Source: Mycolicibacterium litorale (GTDB taxonomy: Bacteria > Actinomycetota > Actinomycetes > Mycobacteriales > Mycobacteriaceae). From it: a stretch of 64,000 nucleotides of DNA. Below, in pieces: positions 49,829 through 60,132 of the stretch. The position numbers and the translations under genes were made by a program. The stretch spans positions 5,642,001-5,706,000 of the forward strand of contig CP019882.1 of assembly GCA_002007745.1 (NCBI GenBank), written 5' to 3'. The notes below the pieces were generated by a model. It saw only the letters and a list, made by a program, of their open reading frames with translations. It searched no databases and was not told the DNA's origin. The first letter of the stretch is position 1. The number at the start of each line of letters is the position of its first letter.

Positions 49829-51403
49829 CTAGATCGGGATCAGGCCGTGCTTGCGCTGCACGCGCTGGATCTGCTTGTCCCGCAGAATCCGCATGGCGCT
49901 GCGCAGTTTGAGCCGGGTCTCGTGCGGCTCGATGACCGCGTCGACATAGCCCCGCTCGGCGGCCACATACGGCGTCGCCATGTCCCGGTTGTAGCCCTCG
50001 ATGAACTGGCGCCGGATCTCCTGCACCTCGGGGGCGTTCGGGTCCGGGAACCGCTTGACGATCAACTGGGCGGCGCCCTCGGCCCCGATGACCGCGATCC
50101 TCGCCGTCGGCCACAGGAAGTTGAAGTCGGCGGTCAACTGCTTGGATCCCATCACGGCGTACGCGCCGCCGTAGGACTTGCGGATGGTGATGGTCACCTT
50201 CGGCACGTCGGCCTCGACGACGGCGTAGAGGAACCGGCCGCCGCGCTTGATGATGCCGTTCTTCTCCTGCTCGACACCGGGCAGGAAGCCCGGAGTGTCC
50301 ACCACGAACACCAGCGGCACGTTGAACGAGTCGCAGAACCGCACGAAGCGCGCCGCCTTGTCCGACGCCTCGTTGTCGATGGCACCCGACATGAACATCG
50401 GCTGGTTGGCCACCACCCCGACCGGCCGGCCGTCGACCCGGGCGAAACCGGTGATGATGGCCTGACCGGCCTGCGCGGCGACGTCGAGGAAGTCGCCGTC
50501 GTCGAAGATCCGCAGCAGGATCTCGTGCATGTCGTAGGCGACGTTGTCGGCGTCCGGGACCAGGCTGTCCAGCTCCAGGTCGTGCGGGGTGATCTCCGGC
50601 TCCAGCCCCGGGTTGATGATGGGCGGGTCGTCGAAAGTGTTGGCGGGCAGGAACTCCAGATAGTCGCGGACGTAGGCGAAGGCGTCCTTCTCGGAGTCCA
50701 CCACCTGGTGGATGTTGCCGTACTTGGCCTGCGCGTCGGCGCCGCCGAGCTCGTCGAGGGTGACCTCTTCGCCGGTGACGTCCTTGATCACGTCTGGCCC
50801 GGTGACGAACATGTAGCCCTGATCGCGCACCGCGACGATCAGATCGGTCTGGATCGGCGAGTACACCGCACCGCCTGCGCACTTGCCCAGGATGATCGAG
50901 ATCTGCGGCACCAGGCCACTGAGCAGTTCGTGGCGGCGGCCCAGCTCGGCATACCAGGCCAGCGACGTGGCCAGGTCCTGGATGCGCGCACCACCGGAGT
51001 CGTTGATGCCGATGATCGGGCACCCGACCATCGCAACCCACTCCATCAGCCGAGAAACCTTGCGGCCGAACATCTCTCCCACCGACCCGCCGAACACGGT
51101 GTAGTCGTGGCTGAACACGCCCACCGGCCGGCCGTTGATGGTGCCGTGTCCGGTGACCACGCCGTCGCCGAACAGCGCGTTCGGATCACCGGGAGTGCGA
51201 GCCAACGCCCCGATCTCCAGGAAGCTGCCCGGATCCAGCAGGGCATGAATGCGGGCTCGCGGACTCGGGATGCCTTTCGCGTCCCGCTTGGCCGCGGCCT
51301 TCGCACCGCCGGGCTCCTTGGCCAGTTCCAGCTTCTCGCGGAGTTCGGCGAGTTTCTCGGCGGTGGTGACCGGGTGGTGGGTGGGCACGCTCTCGGTGGT
51401 CAC
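49829..51403 (-). CDS. accD4: Acyl-CoA carboxylase beta subunit AccD4 (mycolic acid condensation)
   Basis: AccD4 (Rv3799c) is the carboxyltransferase subunit that carboxylates the long alpha-branch acyl chain to give the extender used by Pks13. It has 524 residues from GTG 51403. It shows the biotin-dependent carboxyltransferase fold: NDSGGARIQDLATSLAWYAEL, GKCAGGAVYSPIQTD and FVTGPDVIKDVTGEEV in the N-half, GVVANQPMFMSGAIDNEASDKAARFVRFCD and VPKVTITIRKSYGGAYAVMGSKQL in the C-half. GTG overlaps the pks13 stop as GTGA. The longer frame start upstream lies inside pks13 and is rejected. Confidence 0.96.
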   Translation of the reverse strand: MTTESVPTHHPVTTAEKLAELREKLELAKEPGGAKAAAKRDAKGIPSPRARIHALLDPGSFLEIGALARTPGDPNALFGDGVVTGHGTINGRPVGVFSHDYTVFGGSVGEMFGRKVSRLMEWVAMVGCPIIGINDSGGARIQDLATSLAWYAELGRRHELLSGLVPQISIILGKCAGGAVYSPIQTDLIVAVRDQGYMFVTGPDVIKDVTGEEVTLDELGGADAQAKYGNIHQVVDSEKDAFAYVRDYLEFLPANTFDDPPIINPGLEPEITPHDLELDSLVPDADNVAYDMHEILLRIFDDGDFLDVAAQAGQAIITGFARVDGRPVGVVANQPMFMSGAIDNEASDKAARFVRFCDSFNVPLVFVVDTPGFLPGVEQEKNGIIKRGGRFLYAVVEADVPKVTITIRKSYGGAYAVMGSKQLTADFNFLWPTARIAVIGAEGAAQLIVKRFPDPNAPEVQEIRRQFIEGYNRDMATPYVAAERGYVDAVIEPHETRLKLRSAMRILRDKQIQRVQRKHGLIPI

Positions 51404-54400
51404 TTGTCCTGCTTCCCCTCGGCTCCGTCTGATGTCGCTTCGCTCTGGATACGGGTGATGGCCTCGCTCATGTGCGCGCCCACCTTGGCGATATAGGGCT
51501 CGTCGATCGCCTGGATGTGCTCGCCCCCAATGGGCACCACCTCGAGATCCTCGACGAACTCGCCCCACCCGCCGTCGGGTTGGCGGATCGCGTAGCGCGG
51601 TTCGAAGAAGATCGCGTCGTCGTGATAGCGATCGGCCATGTACAGCGTGACGTGACCGTCATAGGGCTGGATCTCGGCCGTCTCAAGCAGGCGGTTGTCC
51701 AGATACGACGTGCGCTGATGCTCGATGACGCCGCCGGGGATGTCCACTCCGGCTTCCTTGACGGCGTCCAGGACGAACCGCACCTGACCCTCGTCGTCGA
51801 GTTCCTCGAGCTGCTCGTAGGGGATCTCGGGGATCTCGACGTTGAAGGTGCGCTGCGCGAACAGGGCGTACCGGTCCCAGCGGGCGCGGGTCTCCTCCTT
51901 GGTCTGCGGCACTTCTTCACCCGGCCGCACCATGTCGATCAGGCCGACGAACTCCACGTCGGCACCGGCGCGCTTGAGACCGATCGCGCAGGCGTACGCC
52001 AGGGCGCCACCCAGTGACCAGCCCACCAGGATGTAGGGCCCGTTGCCCTGGATCTCCATCAGCTTCGGCAGGTATTGGGCAGCCCGTTCCTCGATCGAGC
52101 CCTCCACGCGCTCCAGGCCGTACATCGGGGTGTCGGGCGGCAGCCGCTTGAGCAGCGGCTCGTAGACCACGGTGGATCCACCGGCTGGGTGGAACACGAA
52201 CACCGGCGTCCGCGTCGAACCCTCCGGCCTGGCCCGGATGGTGCGCACAAAACCGTCGAGCTCACCGGCTTCGAGGAAGTCGCGGACCGTGGTGGCCAGC
52301 TGCTCGATGGTCTTGGCCGACCTGACGTGCTCGACGGTGATGGTCCCCTCGGCGCGCTCGGAGAGTCGCTCGGCGATCTTGGCGGCAGTCGCGTCGTCCA
52401 CCGCCGGCAGCTCGTTGAAGATGCCGCCAGGAGACTTGCCCGTGACGATCGCCCACGTCGCGAAGGTCACGCGCTCGGCGGCCTCCCGTGGGGGGACGTC
52501 GGCGCCGAGCGCCTCGGTGACGGCTTCCTGGGTGAGCACCTTGGCGACCGCTGCGGCAGCAGCAGATTTGGCCGGAGCTGCGGCAGCAGCAGATTTGGCC
52601 GGAGCTGCGGCAGCAGCAGATTGGGCCGGAGCTGCCGGTCCGGCCGGATTGGTGGGCGGCGGCGGGATGTCCGGGCCGGCCGGATTCGTCGGCGGCGGCG
52701 GGATATTCGGCTCCGGCTTCGGCTCCGCGATCGGATGGCCCGCTTCGGCGAGCTTGGCCTCCAGTTCGGCGACCGTGCTCGCACCGCCCATCAGCTCGGC
52801 CTGCTCGGCGGCGATCTCCTCGGCGGTCTTGCCCTTTTGCGCCTCGGCCAGATCCTCGACCTCGTCGCGGTGCTCGATCGCGTACTCGATCAGCTTCTCG
52901 ACGGCGTAGAGGTTGGCGTCACGCACCGCGGTCAGCTGGATCGGCGGCAGGTCGAAGTCGTACTCGACCCGGTTCTTGATCCGCACCGCCATCAGCGAAT
53001 CGAGGCCGAGTTCGATCAGCGGCACCTCCCACGGGAGATCCTCGGGCTCGTAACCCATCGCCCCACCGACGATCGCGGCCAACCGGTCGTGCACCGTCTC
53101 ACCGGATTCTGGCGACCACTTGGCGAACCCGGCGGCCAAACCGGCACCGGCAGTGAGGTTGTCGGACAGGATTTCGGCATCGTCTTCCGGCTCGTCGGCG
53201 GGCGCCTCGACGGCCGCCGACGTCACCGCCACACCGGTGGCGACGGCCGACGGGAGCGCCGACACCGCCCCACCGCGGGTGACCACGGCGTCGTAGACGA
53301 GCGTGAACGATTCCTCGATTCGGGCATGCACCTGAACCGACGCGCCACCCGGGTGCCGGGTCAGTGTCGTCACCAGCCGGGCACCGTCACCGGGCACCGC
53401 GCGCTGCTCGGAGGCCGTCAGCTTGGCATCCGGAAGCACCTGCACCGCAGCCGATTTCACCAGTGCAGCCAGGTCGGTCTGACCCTTGGGCGAGTATTCC
53501 CACACGTGGCGGCCGTCCGGGGTGGCGACATGGTTGCCCGGCATCATCACCGAACTGTCACCGGTGAACTGGGCGTCGAGCCAGTGCGGCTTGCGCTTGA
53601 ACCGGGTCGGCGGGATCTGTGCGTACTCCCCCGCTTCGAAAAGGGTCCGGACATCGAGGTCGTGGCCGTACACGTAGAGCTGCGCCATCGCCGCGATCAT
53701 CGACTCGACTTCGTCCTGCTTGCGGGCCAGGGTGGCGATCAGCTGCCCGTCATGCAGGCCGGCGGCCGCCGTGGTCAGCCCAACCTGCATGAGCGCCACC
53801 GGGTTCGGCGCGAGTTCCAGGAAGGTGGTGTGCCCGTTGTCGACGGCGTTGCGGATGCCGTGGGTGAAGTAGACGCTGTGGCGCAACCCCTTCTTCCAGT
53901 ACTCCACGTCATGGATCGGCTCGCCGCCCGGACGGAAGTAGCTGCCCTCGTGCACGGTCGAGAAGTAACCGGTGTGCAGCGGTCTCGGCTCGATGCCCTG
54001 GATCTCGGCCGACAGCTCCCCGAGCAGCGGGTCCATCTGCTGAGTGTGGCTGGCGCCCTTGGTCTGCAGCTTGCGCGCGAACTTGCCCTCCGCTTCGGCG
54101 CGGGCGACGATCGCGTCGATCTGGTCGGGCGGGCCGCCGATGACGGTCTGGGTGGGGGCGGCGTACACGCACACCTCGAGACCGGGGAAATCCGAGAACA
54201 CCGTCTTGATCTCCTCGGCCGAATACTCCACCAGCGCCATCAGCCGGATGTACTCGCCGAACAGCATCGCCTCGCCTTCACCCATCAGGTGGGCGCGCGA
54301 GCAGATGGTGCGGGTCGCATCGGCCAGCGACAAGCCGCCGGAGAAGTAGGCGGCGGCCGCCTCACCGAGTGACTGGCCAACCACCGCACCCGGCTTTGCG

Positions 54401-56877
54401 CCGTGGTGCTTGAGCAGTTCACCGAGCGCGATCTGGATGGCGAAGATCACCGTCTGGACCACTTCGATGGGATATTCGCAGGTCTCGTTGGTGTAGTCGA
54501 TCGCGTCGTCGAGGATCAGCTCGACGACCGAGTATCCCCGCTCGTCCTGGATCAACGCGTCGACCTTGTTGATCCACTCGGCGAACACCGGGTTACGCAC
54601 GTACAGGCTCTTGCCCATCTTGCGGTGCTGTGCACCGAATCCGGCCAGTACCCACACCGGCCCGTTGGTCACCGGCCCGTCGGCGCTGTACACCAGTGGG
54701 CTCTGCTTACCCTCGGCGATCGCCCGCAGGCCCTTGACCGCCTCGTCGTGGTCGTGAGCCATCACCACGGCGCGCGAACGGCCGTGGTTACGCCGCGACA
54801 GCGAGCGGCCGATGGCTTCCAGCGACGTCGCCCGTCCTTCCGGGCTGTCCACCCAATCGGCCAGTTCGGCCGCGGTCGCCCGCTTGCGTGAGGTCAGGAA
54901 GCCCGAAACTGCCAGCGGCACAACGGGAGCCGGCTTATCTTCGGTGGCCTCCCACTCGGCACGGGCCGCTTCGATGAGCTCCAACGCCTCGTCGGTCAGT
55001 CCGGGCAGCTCCGGCTCGTCGGTGTAGGCGACGGCCGAGGCGTACTCTTCGGCCACCTCGTCCTCGTCGCCGTCCGATGCTCTTCGCGCAAGCGGCTCAT
55101 CGACGAACTCGCCGTACTCGTCCATCCGGACGCCGCCCACGTAGACGGCGTTGGCATCAGACCTGGCCTCGTCTTCAACCGGTGCCGACTCCTGCTCGGG
55201 CTCAACCAGATCCGAGGGCAATACCTCGCGCACCACCAAATGCGCGTTGGCACCGCCGAAGCCGAACCCGGACACCCCCGCGATCGCGTGGCCGCTGTAG
55301 CGCGGCCAGTCGGTGACCCTGTCGACCACTCGCAGCCGGACGGCCTCGAAGTCGATGTACGGGTTTGGACCGGCGTAGTTGATCGACGGCGGTACCTTGT
55401 TGTGGCTCAACGACAAAGCCACCTTGGCCAGGCTGGCCGCACCGGCCGCCGACTCCAGGTGCCCGAGGTTGGTTTTCACCGCACCGAGCAGCGCGGGCTT
55501 GTCCGCGGGCCGGCCGCGGCCGACGACCCGGCCCAGCGCGTCGGCCTCCATCGGGTCGCCCAAGATGGTGCCGGTGCCGTGCGCCTCGATGTAGTCGACG
55601 CTGCGCGGGTTGACCCCGGCGTCCTTGTAGGCCTTGCGCAGCACCTCGGCCTGCGCATCCGGGTTGGGCGCCAGCATCCCGTTGGACCGGCCGTCGTGGT
55701 TGATCGCGCTGCCGGCGATGACGGCCAGGATCTCGTCGCCGTCGCGACGAGCGTCGCTCAGGCGCTTGAGCACCAGCATGCCGCCGCCCTCGGAGCGCGA
55801 ATATCCGTTGGCGTCAGAGGAAAACGACTTGATCCGGCCGTCCGGGGCGAGCACCCCGCCGACCTCGTCGAACCCGATGGTGACCAATGGGGTGATCATC
55901 GCGTTGACGCCGCCGACGACTGCCACGTCGGCCTCACCGGAGCGCAGCGCCTGGACGCCCTGGTGGGCGGCGACCAGCGAGCTGGAGCAGGCGGTGTCGA
56001 TGGCCATCGAGGGCCCGCGGAAGTCGTAGAAGTAGGACACTCGGTTGGCGATGATCGAACTCGTCGTGCCGGTGATCGCGTACGGGTGTGCGGTGGTCGG
56101 ATCGGCGACCGCCAGGAACTGGTAGTCGTTGTTCGACGCGCCGATGTACACGCCGACGTCGGCGCCGCGCAGACTCGACGCCGGGATGCGGGCGTTCTCC
56201 AACGCCTCCCAGGTGAGCTCCAACGCCATCCGCTGCTGCGGGTCGAGGTTGTCGGCTTCCATTTTCGACAGCGCGAAGAACTCGGCGTCGAAACCCTTGA
56301 TGTCCTTGAGATAGCCACCGCGGGTGGCTGCCTTGGCCACCCGCTCGGCGATGCGGGGCTCGGCAAGGAACTCCGACCAGCGGCCCTCCGGCAGGTCGGT
56401 GATGGCGTCCCGGCCCTCCAGCAACGCCTGCCACATCTCGCCGGGAGTGTTCATGTCACCCGGGAACCGGGTCGCCACACCGATGATCGCGATGTCTTCG
56501 ACATCGGCTGCGCGCGACCAATCCTCGCCGTCCTCGTCGATCTCGAGTTCCGGCTCACCCTCGATGATCACCGTCGCCAGCGATTCGATGGTCGGGTGGC
56601 GGAAGGCCACGGTCGCGGTCAGCGTCACGCCGGTGAGGTCCTCGATGTCACTGGCCATCGCCACCGCGTCGCGGGAGGACAGACCCAGCTCCACCATGGG
56701 CGTGGACTCGTCGACGGCGTCGGGCGACTGCCCGGTCGCGTTACTCACCCAGTTGCGCAACCATTCGCGCATCTCCGGCACCGTCATGTCGGTGCGCGGC
56801 GCGGTCAGCTCGCCTTCGGGAGCCAACGTGATCTCGTCGGGCGTTTCGGGTGTTCCTGGCGTTTGTGATTCAGACAT
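51400..56877 (-). CDS. pks13: Polyketide synthase Pks13 (mycolic acid condensase)
   Basis: Pks13 (Rv3800c) joins the meromycoloyl chain and the carboxylated alpha chain to form the alpha-alkyl beta-ketoacyl mycolate precursor. The 1825 residues show the full domain order. The N-terminal acyl carrier has Ser68 (ELGLSSRD). The ketosynthase has Cys297 in DTACSSS, with EAHGTGT and KTNLGHLESAAG. The acyltransferase has Ser836 in GQSLGEAA. The second acyl carrier has Ser1294 in GLDSLMAV. After a Pro/Ala-rich linker with tandem repeats comes the thioesterase, with Ser1621 in VGWSLGGALA. It is between fadD32 (89-base gap upstream) and accD4 (overlap downstream). Confidence 0.98.
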   Translation of the reverse strand: MSESQTPGTPETPDEITLAPEGELTAPRTDMTVPEMREWLRNWVSNATGQSPDAVDESTPMVELGLSSRDAVAMASDIEDLTGVTLTATVAFRHPTIESLATVIIEGEPELEIDEDGEDWSRAADVEDIAIIGVATRFPGDMNTPGEMWQALLEGRDAITDLPEGRWSEFLAEPRIAERVAKAATRGGYLKDIKGFDAEFFALSKMEADNLDPQQRMALELTWEALENARIPASSLRGADVGVYIGASNNDYQFLAVADPTTAHPYAITGTTSSIIANRVSYFYDFRGPSMAIDTACSSSLVAAHQGVQALRSGEADVAVVGGVNAMITPLVTIGFDEVGGVLAPDGRIKSFSSDANGYSRSEGGGMLVLKRLSDARRDGDEILAVIAGSAINHDGRSNGMLAPNPDAQAEVLRKAYKDAGVNPRSVDYIEAHGTGTILGDPMEADALGRVVGRGRPADKPALLGAVKTNLGHLESAAGAASLAKVALSLSHNKVPPSINYAGPNPYIDFEAVRLRVVDRVTDWPRYSGHAIAGVSGFGFGGANAHLVVREVLPSDLVEPEQESAPVEDEARSDANAVYVGGVRMDEYGEFVDEPLARRASDGDEDEVAEEYASAVAYTDEPELPGLTDEALELIEAARAEWEATEDKPAPVVPLAVSGFLTSRKRATAAELADWVDSPEGRATSLEAIGRSLSRRNHGRSRAVVMAHDHDEAVKGLRAIAEGKQSPLVYSADGPVTNGPVWVLAGFGAQHRKMGKSLYVRNPVFAEWINKVDALIQDERGYSVVELILDDAIDYTNETCEYPIEVVQTVIFAIQIALGELLKHHGAKPGAVVGQSLGEAAAAYFSGGLSLADATRTICSRAHLMGEGEAMLFGEYIRLMALVEYSAEEIKTVFSDFPGLEVCVYAAPTQTVIGGPPDQIDAIVARAEAEGKFARKLQTKGASHTQQMDPLLGELSAEIQGIEPRPLHTGYFSTVHEGSYFRPGGEPIHDVEYWKKGLRHSVYFTHGIRNAVDNGHTTFLELAPNPVALMQVGLTTAAAGLHDGQLIATLARKQDEVESMIAAMAQLYVYGHDLDVRTLFEAGEYAQIPPTRFKRKPHWLDAQFTGDSSVMMPGNHVATPDGRHVWEYSPKGQTDLAALVKSAAVQVLPDAKLTASEQRAVPGDGARLVTTLTRHPGGASVQVHARIEESFTLVYDAVVTRGGAVSALPSAVATGVAVTSAAVEAPADEPEDDAEILSDNLTAGAGLAAGFAKWSPESGETVHDRLAAIVGGAMGYEPEDLPWEVPLIELGLDSLMAVRIKNRVEYDFDLPPIQLTAVRDANLYAVEKLIEYAIEHRDEVEDLAEAQKGKTAEEIAAEQAELMGGASTVAELEAKLAEAGHPIAEPKPEPNIPPPPTNPAGPDIPPPPTNPAGPAAPAQSAAAAAPAKSAAAAAPAKSAAAAAVAKVLTQEAVTEALGADVPPREAAERVTFATWAIVTGKSPGGIFNELPAVDDATAAKIAERLSERAEGTITVEHVRSAKTIEQLATTVRDFLEAGELDGFVRTIRARPEGSTRTPVFVFHPAGGSTVVYEPLLKRLPPDTPMYGLERVEGSIEERAAQYLPKLMEIQGNGPYILVGWSLGGALAYACAIGLKRAGADVEFVGLIDMVRPGEEVPQTKEETRARWDRYALFAQRTFNVEIPEIPYEQLEELDDEGQVRFVLDAVKEAGVDIPGGVIEHQRTSYLDNRLLETAEIQPYDGHVTLYMADRYHDDAIFFEPRYAIRQPDGGWGEFVEDLEVVPIGGEHIQAIDEPYIAKVGAHMSEAITRIQSEATSDGAEGKQDK
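52553..52633 (-). repeat. Three 27-bp tandem repeats in pks13 linker
   Basis: Three direct repeats of 27 bp (52553-52579, 52580-52606, 52607-52633; one base differs in the third) encode AAAAPAKSA-type nonapeptides in the linker between the second carrier domain and the thioesterase. A second, Pro-rich repeat (IPPPPTNPAGP, twice) precedes them in the protein. Confidence 0.9.
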
Positions 56878-56966
56878 GAGGCCTCACCTCGTGCAAGGGG
56901 GCAACCAGCCACGCGTGAGTCGCGTGTCCAGCCGCCCCCTCGTCCACTAAAAACTTCCTTCGGTCG

Positions 56967-58859
56967 TCATTCCGCTTCGTCAGGGAAGGCATTGGCCACC
57001 TTCCCGGTGCGCAGGCTGCCGTCCAGGTAGGCCGAGCGGCAAGCCCGGCGGCCGATCTTGCCGCTGGAGGTACGCGGGATGGCACCGGCCGGGGTGAGCA
57101 GCACGTCGCGAACGGTGACGCCGTGGCGTACCGCGATCGCGGCGCGGATGTCGTCGGTGATCGGGCCCATCTCCATCTTGTGCGAGCCCGGGGCGCGCTC
57201 GGCGACGATGACCAGCTGCTCGGAGCTGTCGTCGGGGTCGCGCTTGAGCCCGGCGTGGGCATTGTCGAACACCTCGTCGGGCAGCTGGTTGGCCGGCACC
57301 GAGAACGCCGCCACGAAACCGGTCCGAACCGCCTTGGTGGCCTCCTGGGCGGAGTACTCCAGATCCTGCGGGTAATGGTTGCGGCCGTCGACGATCACCA
57401 GGTCCTTGACGCGACCGGTGATGTAGAGGTCACCGTCGAAGAAGGCACCCAGGTCCCCGGTCCGCACCCAGGTCGCCTCGTCGGCCGCACCCTCGGCGTG
57501 CGAGGGGCTGGTGCGCGACTTGAGGATGTTTTGAAACGTCTCGCGGGTGGCTTCTTCTTTGTTCCAGTAGCCGGTGCCCATGTTCTGGCCGCTGATCCAG
57601 ATCTCACCGATCTGCCCGTCGGGGAGTTCGGTGGCCGTCTCGTTGTCCACGATCACCGCCCACTCGGCAACCCCGACCTTGCCGGCCGAGGCCTGCGCCA
57701 CCGCCTTCGGCGAGTCGTCGGGGACCAGGACGAACCGGCCGCCGTTCAGCTCGTCACGGTCGACCGAGACGATCTTCGGTTCCTCCGACGACGGCGTGGT
57801 CGACACGAACAGGGTGGCCTCGGCCAGTCCGTAGGAGGGCTTGATGGCCTTGGGCTGGAAACCGAACGGGCCGAACGCCTCGTTGAAGCGTCGCACCGTG
57901 GCGGCGGAGATCGGTTCGCTGCCGTTGAGGATCGCCTTGACCTTGGACAGGTCCAGCGGCTCTTCGTCCTCCTTGGGCACCCCGCGGGCGGCGGCGTGGT
58001 CGAACGCGAAGTTCGGCGCGACCGAGATGGTGCCCCCGGTGTCGCCTTCGCGGTAGGCCAGTTCCCGGATCCAACGGCCGGGGCGGCGGACGAACGCGGC
58101 CGGCGTCATGAAGGTGAAGTAGTGGCCGATCATCGCCGGCAGCAACGCGGTGACCAGACCCATGTCGTGGAAGAACGGCAGCCACGAGACACCGCGGTCG
58201 CCCTCCTCCCCCTCGAGCGCCTCGATCACCTGCACCACGTTGGTGGCCATATTCAGGTGGGTGATCTGGACGCCGGTGGGGATCCGGGTGGAGCCGGAGG
58301 TGTACTGCAGGTAGGCGATGGTGCTCTCGTCGACGGCGTGATAGGGCTCCCAGGTCGCCCCGACCTCGTCGGGCACGGCGTCGATGGCGATGACGCGGGG
58401 GCGCTCCTTGGCCGGGCGGGTGCGGAAGAACTTGCGCACGCCTTCGGCGGCGTCGGTGGTGGTCAGGATCGCCGACGCGCCGCAGTCGTCGAGCACCGCG
58501 TGCAGCCGACCGACGTGACCGGGCTCGGACGGGTCGAACAGCGGCACCGCGATCCGGCCGGAATACATGGTGCCGAAGAAGGCGACCAGGTACTCGAGGT
58601 TCTGCGGGCACAGGATGGCCACCCGGTCGCCGGGTTGGGTGACCTGCTGCAGCCGAGCCGCCACCGCGCGGTTGCGGGCGCCGAAGTCGGCCCAGCGCAG
58701 TTCCTTGACCTCCCCGTCCCGCTCGACCGAGAAGTCGAGGAAGCGGTAGGCGAGCTTGTCGCCGCGGACCTTCGCCCAGCGCTCGACGTGCTTGACCACG
58801 CTGGCGCCTTCGGGGAAGGTGATCCGTCCGTTCTTGATGAACGGGTTATGGAACGGCAT
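56967..58859 (-). CDS. fadD32: Long-chain fatty-acid AMP ligase FadD32
   Basis: FadD32 (Rv3801c) activates the meromycolic acid as acyl-adenylate and loads it on the N-terminal carrier domain of Pks13. It has 630 residues, typical for an FAAL. The AMP-binding signature is YLQYTSGSTRIPTGVQI, followed by HDMGLVTALLPAMIG, SYGLAEATLFVSTTP, and the C-terminal YITGRVKDLVIVDGRNHYPQDLE. The FAAL-type insertion that prevents CoA transfer is consistent with the length. It starts with MPFHNPFIKNGRI as in orthologues. It is first of the fadD32-pks13-accD4 group on this strand. The 230-base upstream gap has an AT-rich stretch around 59019-59045, probably its promoter region. Confidence 0.97.
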   Translation of the reverse strand: MPFHNPFIKNGRITFPEGASVVKHVERWAKVRGDKLAYRFLDFSVERDGEVKELRWADFGARNRAVAARLQQVTQPGDRVAILCPQNLEYLVAFFGTMYSGRIAVPLFDPSEPGHVGRLHAVLDDCGASAILTTTDAAEGVRKFFRTRPAKERPRVIAIDAVPDEVGATWEPYHAVDESTIAYLQYTSGSTRIPTGVQITHLNMATNVVQVIEALEGEEGDRGVSWLPFFHDMGLVTALLPAMIGHYFTFMTPAAFVRRPGRWIRELAYREGDTGGTISVAPNFAFDHAAARGVPKEDEEPLDLSKVKAILNGSEPISAATVRRFNEAFGPFGFQPKAIKPSYGLAEATLFVSTTPSSEEPKIVSVDRDELNGGRFVLVPDDSPKAVAQASAGKVGVAEWAVIVDNETATELPDGQIGEIWISGQNMGTGYWNKEEATRETFQNILKSRTSPSHAEGAADEATWVRTGDLGAFFDGDLYITGRVKDLVIVDGRNHYPQDLEYSAQEATKAVRTGFVAAFSVPANQLPDEVFDNAHAGLKRDPDDSSEQLVIVAERAPGSHKMEMGPITDDIRAAIAVRHGVTVRDVLLTPAGAIPRTSSGKIGRRACRSAYLDGSLRTGKVANAFPDEAE

Positions 58860-59091
58860 ACCACTCTCCTGTCAGACCACATCTGTGTCGGGCCCTGCGG
58901 CGGCCGCGCGTGATGTCGCGCCACCGGTCGGCCCTGCGTCGCGGACCCCAAACCTCACAGATGGTACAGAGCCATCCACTGTCCCGTCGGGACTGAGATC
59001 GTCGTGGCCGACGCGTCAGCTCTTATTTTCTTCTTAATGTTAGGCGTAGTAGCGGCGGCGACCAAATCCCTGGGCACCGACACGCCACGGC

Positions 59092-60111
59092 TCACCCGTG
59101 TTTGGGGTGCGGCGCGTTCGCGATCAGCTCATGCGCCCAGTTCAGTGTCCACTGCGTGGCCGTCTGGCCGTCGAGGCTCCAGAACTCCGGCGTGTTGTAG
59201 AGCGCGTGCACCGGCTGGCCCGCGCCACCGGCCAGCACGTCGAGCGTGGTCGGCAGGTTGGTGATGTTGAAGGCCTGCTCCGGCGCCGCGCAGATCAGGT
59301 CGCCCGGGCCGCAGATCTCGTTGGTGCGGTTGTTCAGCGCCCCGAACCCGCCCGGCCGCTCGCCGGTCATGGTCAGACCCAGCGCGGACAGGGTGGGCAC
59401 CTCGTCGAGGGTGATCTCGGCGCCCTGCCCCGGCGGATTGGGACCGATGTGCTGCCCGACCCCGTCCTGGCGGCGGCCGTCGGCGATCAACGTCACCCCG
59501 AGGACCAGGTCCTCGTCGACCGGCCCACGGCCGTTGCCGATGTCACTGGCGATATCGCCGCCGATGACCGCGCCCTGGGAGAACCCCACGATCACGTAAC
59601 TGGTCAGTGGGCACCGGTCGTTCATCTCCGTCATCGCCTTCACCGCCGCCCGGGTGCCCTCGGCACGGCTGTCGTTGTAGGACATCTGCTTGTCCGCCGA
59701 CAGCGGATTGTGGAACTGCGCGGTGTAGGGGACGGTGTAGACCTCGAGCCGGTCCGGGCCGAACTGATCCCTGAGCGGCCCGGTGACATTGCGCAGCAGG
59801 GCGATGGGGAACTGCGTCGGATTCAGCGGGTCGTCGGTCGGCGACGACTCCCACGTCCCGGGGATGGCGATCAGCTGGACATCGGGGCAGCTAGCGTCCT
59901 GAAATTCCGGTCGCGGCTTCTTCCCGCCGGGTGTGCTCGTCGGCGGAATCGCCGTCGGCGGGATCGCCGACGGCGGCGACGGTGGCTTGCGCACGACGAC
60001 CACGATGATGGCGACGACAAGAGCCACCGCGACCGCCATCGCACCGGCCGCGACCAGCGCGAGGACGCGATGACGTTTACGCCGGGCATTCGTCCGGGAG
60101 TTTCGAGCCAT
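59092..60111 (-). CDS. Cutinase-like esterase/phospholipase, Culp6/Rv3802c type
   Basis: This membrane-anchored serine esterase of the envelope is collinear with Rv3802c (Culp6), which has phospholipase/thioesterase activity and is essential in M. tuberculosis. It has 339 residues. A basic N-terminus and one membrane helix (about 16-40) precede a Pro-rich linker (PPSPPSAIPPTAIPPTSTP). The alpha/beta-hydrolase domain has nucleophile Ser178 in VIVGFSQGAV, the Asp after CGPGDLIC, and His near the end in NWAHELI. Cysteines at about 75 and 167 and in ICGPGDLIC fit the cutinase disulfides. Confidence 0.92.
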   Translation of the reverse strand: MARNSRTNARRKRHRVLALVAAGAMAVAVALVVAIIVVVVRKPPSPPSAIPPTAIPPTSTPGGKKPRPEFQDASCPDVQLIAIPGTWESSPTDDPLNPTQFPIALLRNVTGPLRDQFGPDRLEVYTVPYTAQFHNPLSADKQMSYNDSRAEGTRAAVKAMTEMNDRCPLTSYVIVGFSQGAVIGGDIASDIGNGRGPVDEDLVLGVTLIADGRRQDGVGQHIGPNPPGQGAEITLDEVPTLSALGLTMTGERPGGFGALNNRTNEICGPGDLICAAPEQAFNITNLPTTLDVLAGGAGQPVHALYNTPEFWSLDGQTATQWTLNWAHELIANAPHPKHG

Positions 60112-60132
60112 GGGAAGGGACTGATCTTCCTG

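Noticed and set aside
51427..51446. Possible fourth copy of the dispersed repeat at the pks13 end
   Set aside because: Only an AGCGAAGCGAC core matches; the leading CCGGCGGGCAGG part is absent.
51404..51568. Longer start of accD4
   Set aside because: It is inside pks13 in another frame; the GTGA overlap marks the real start.
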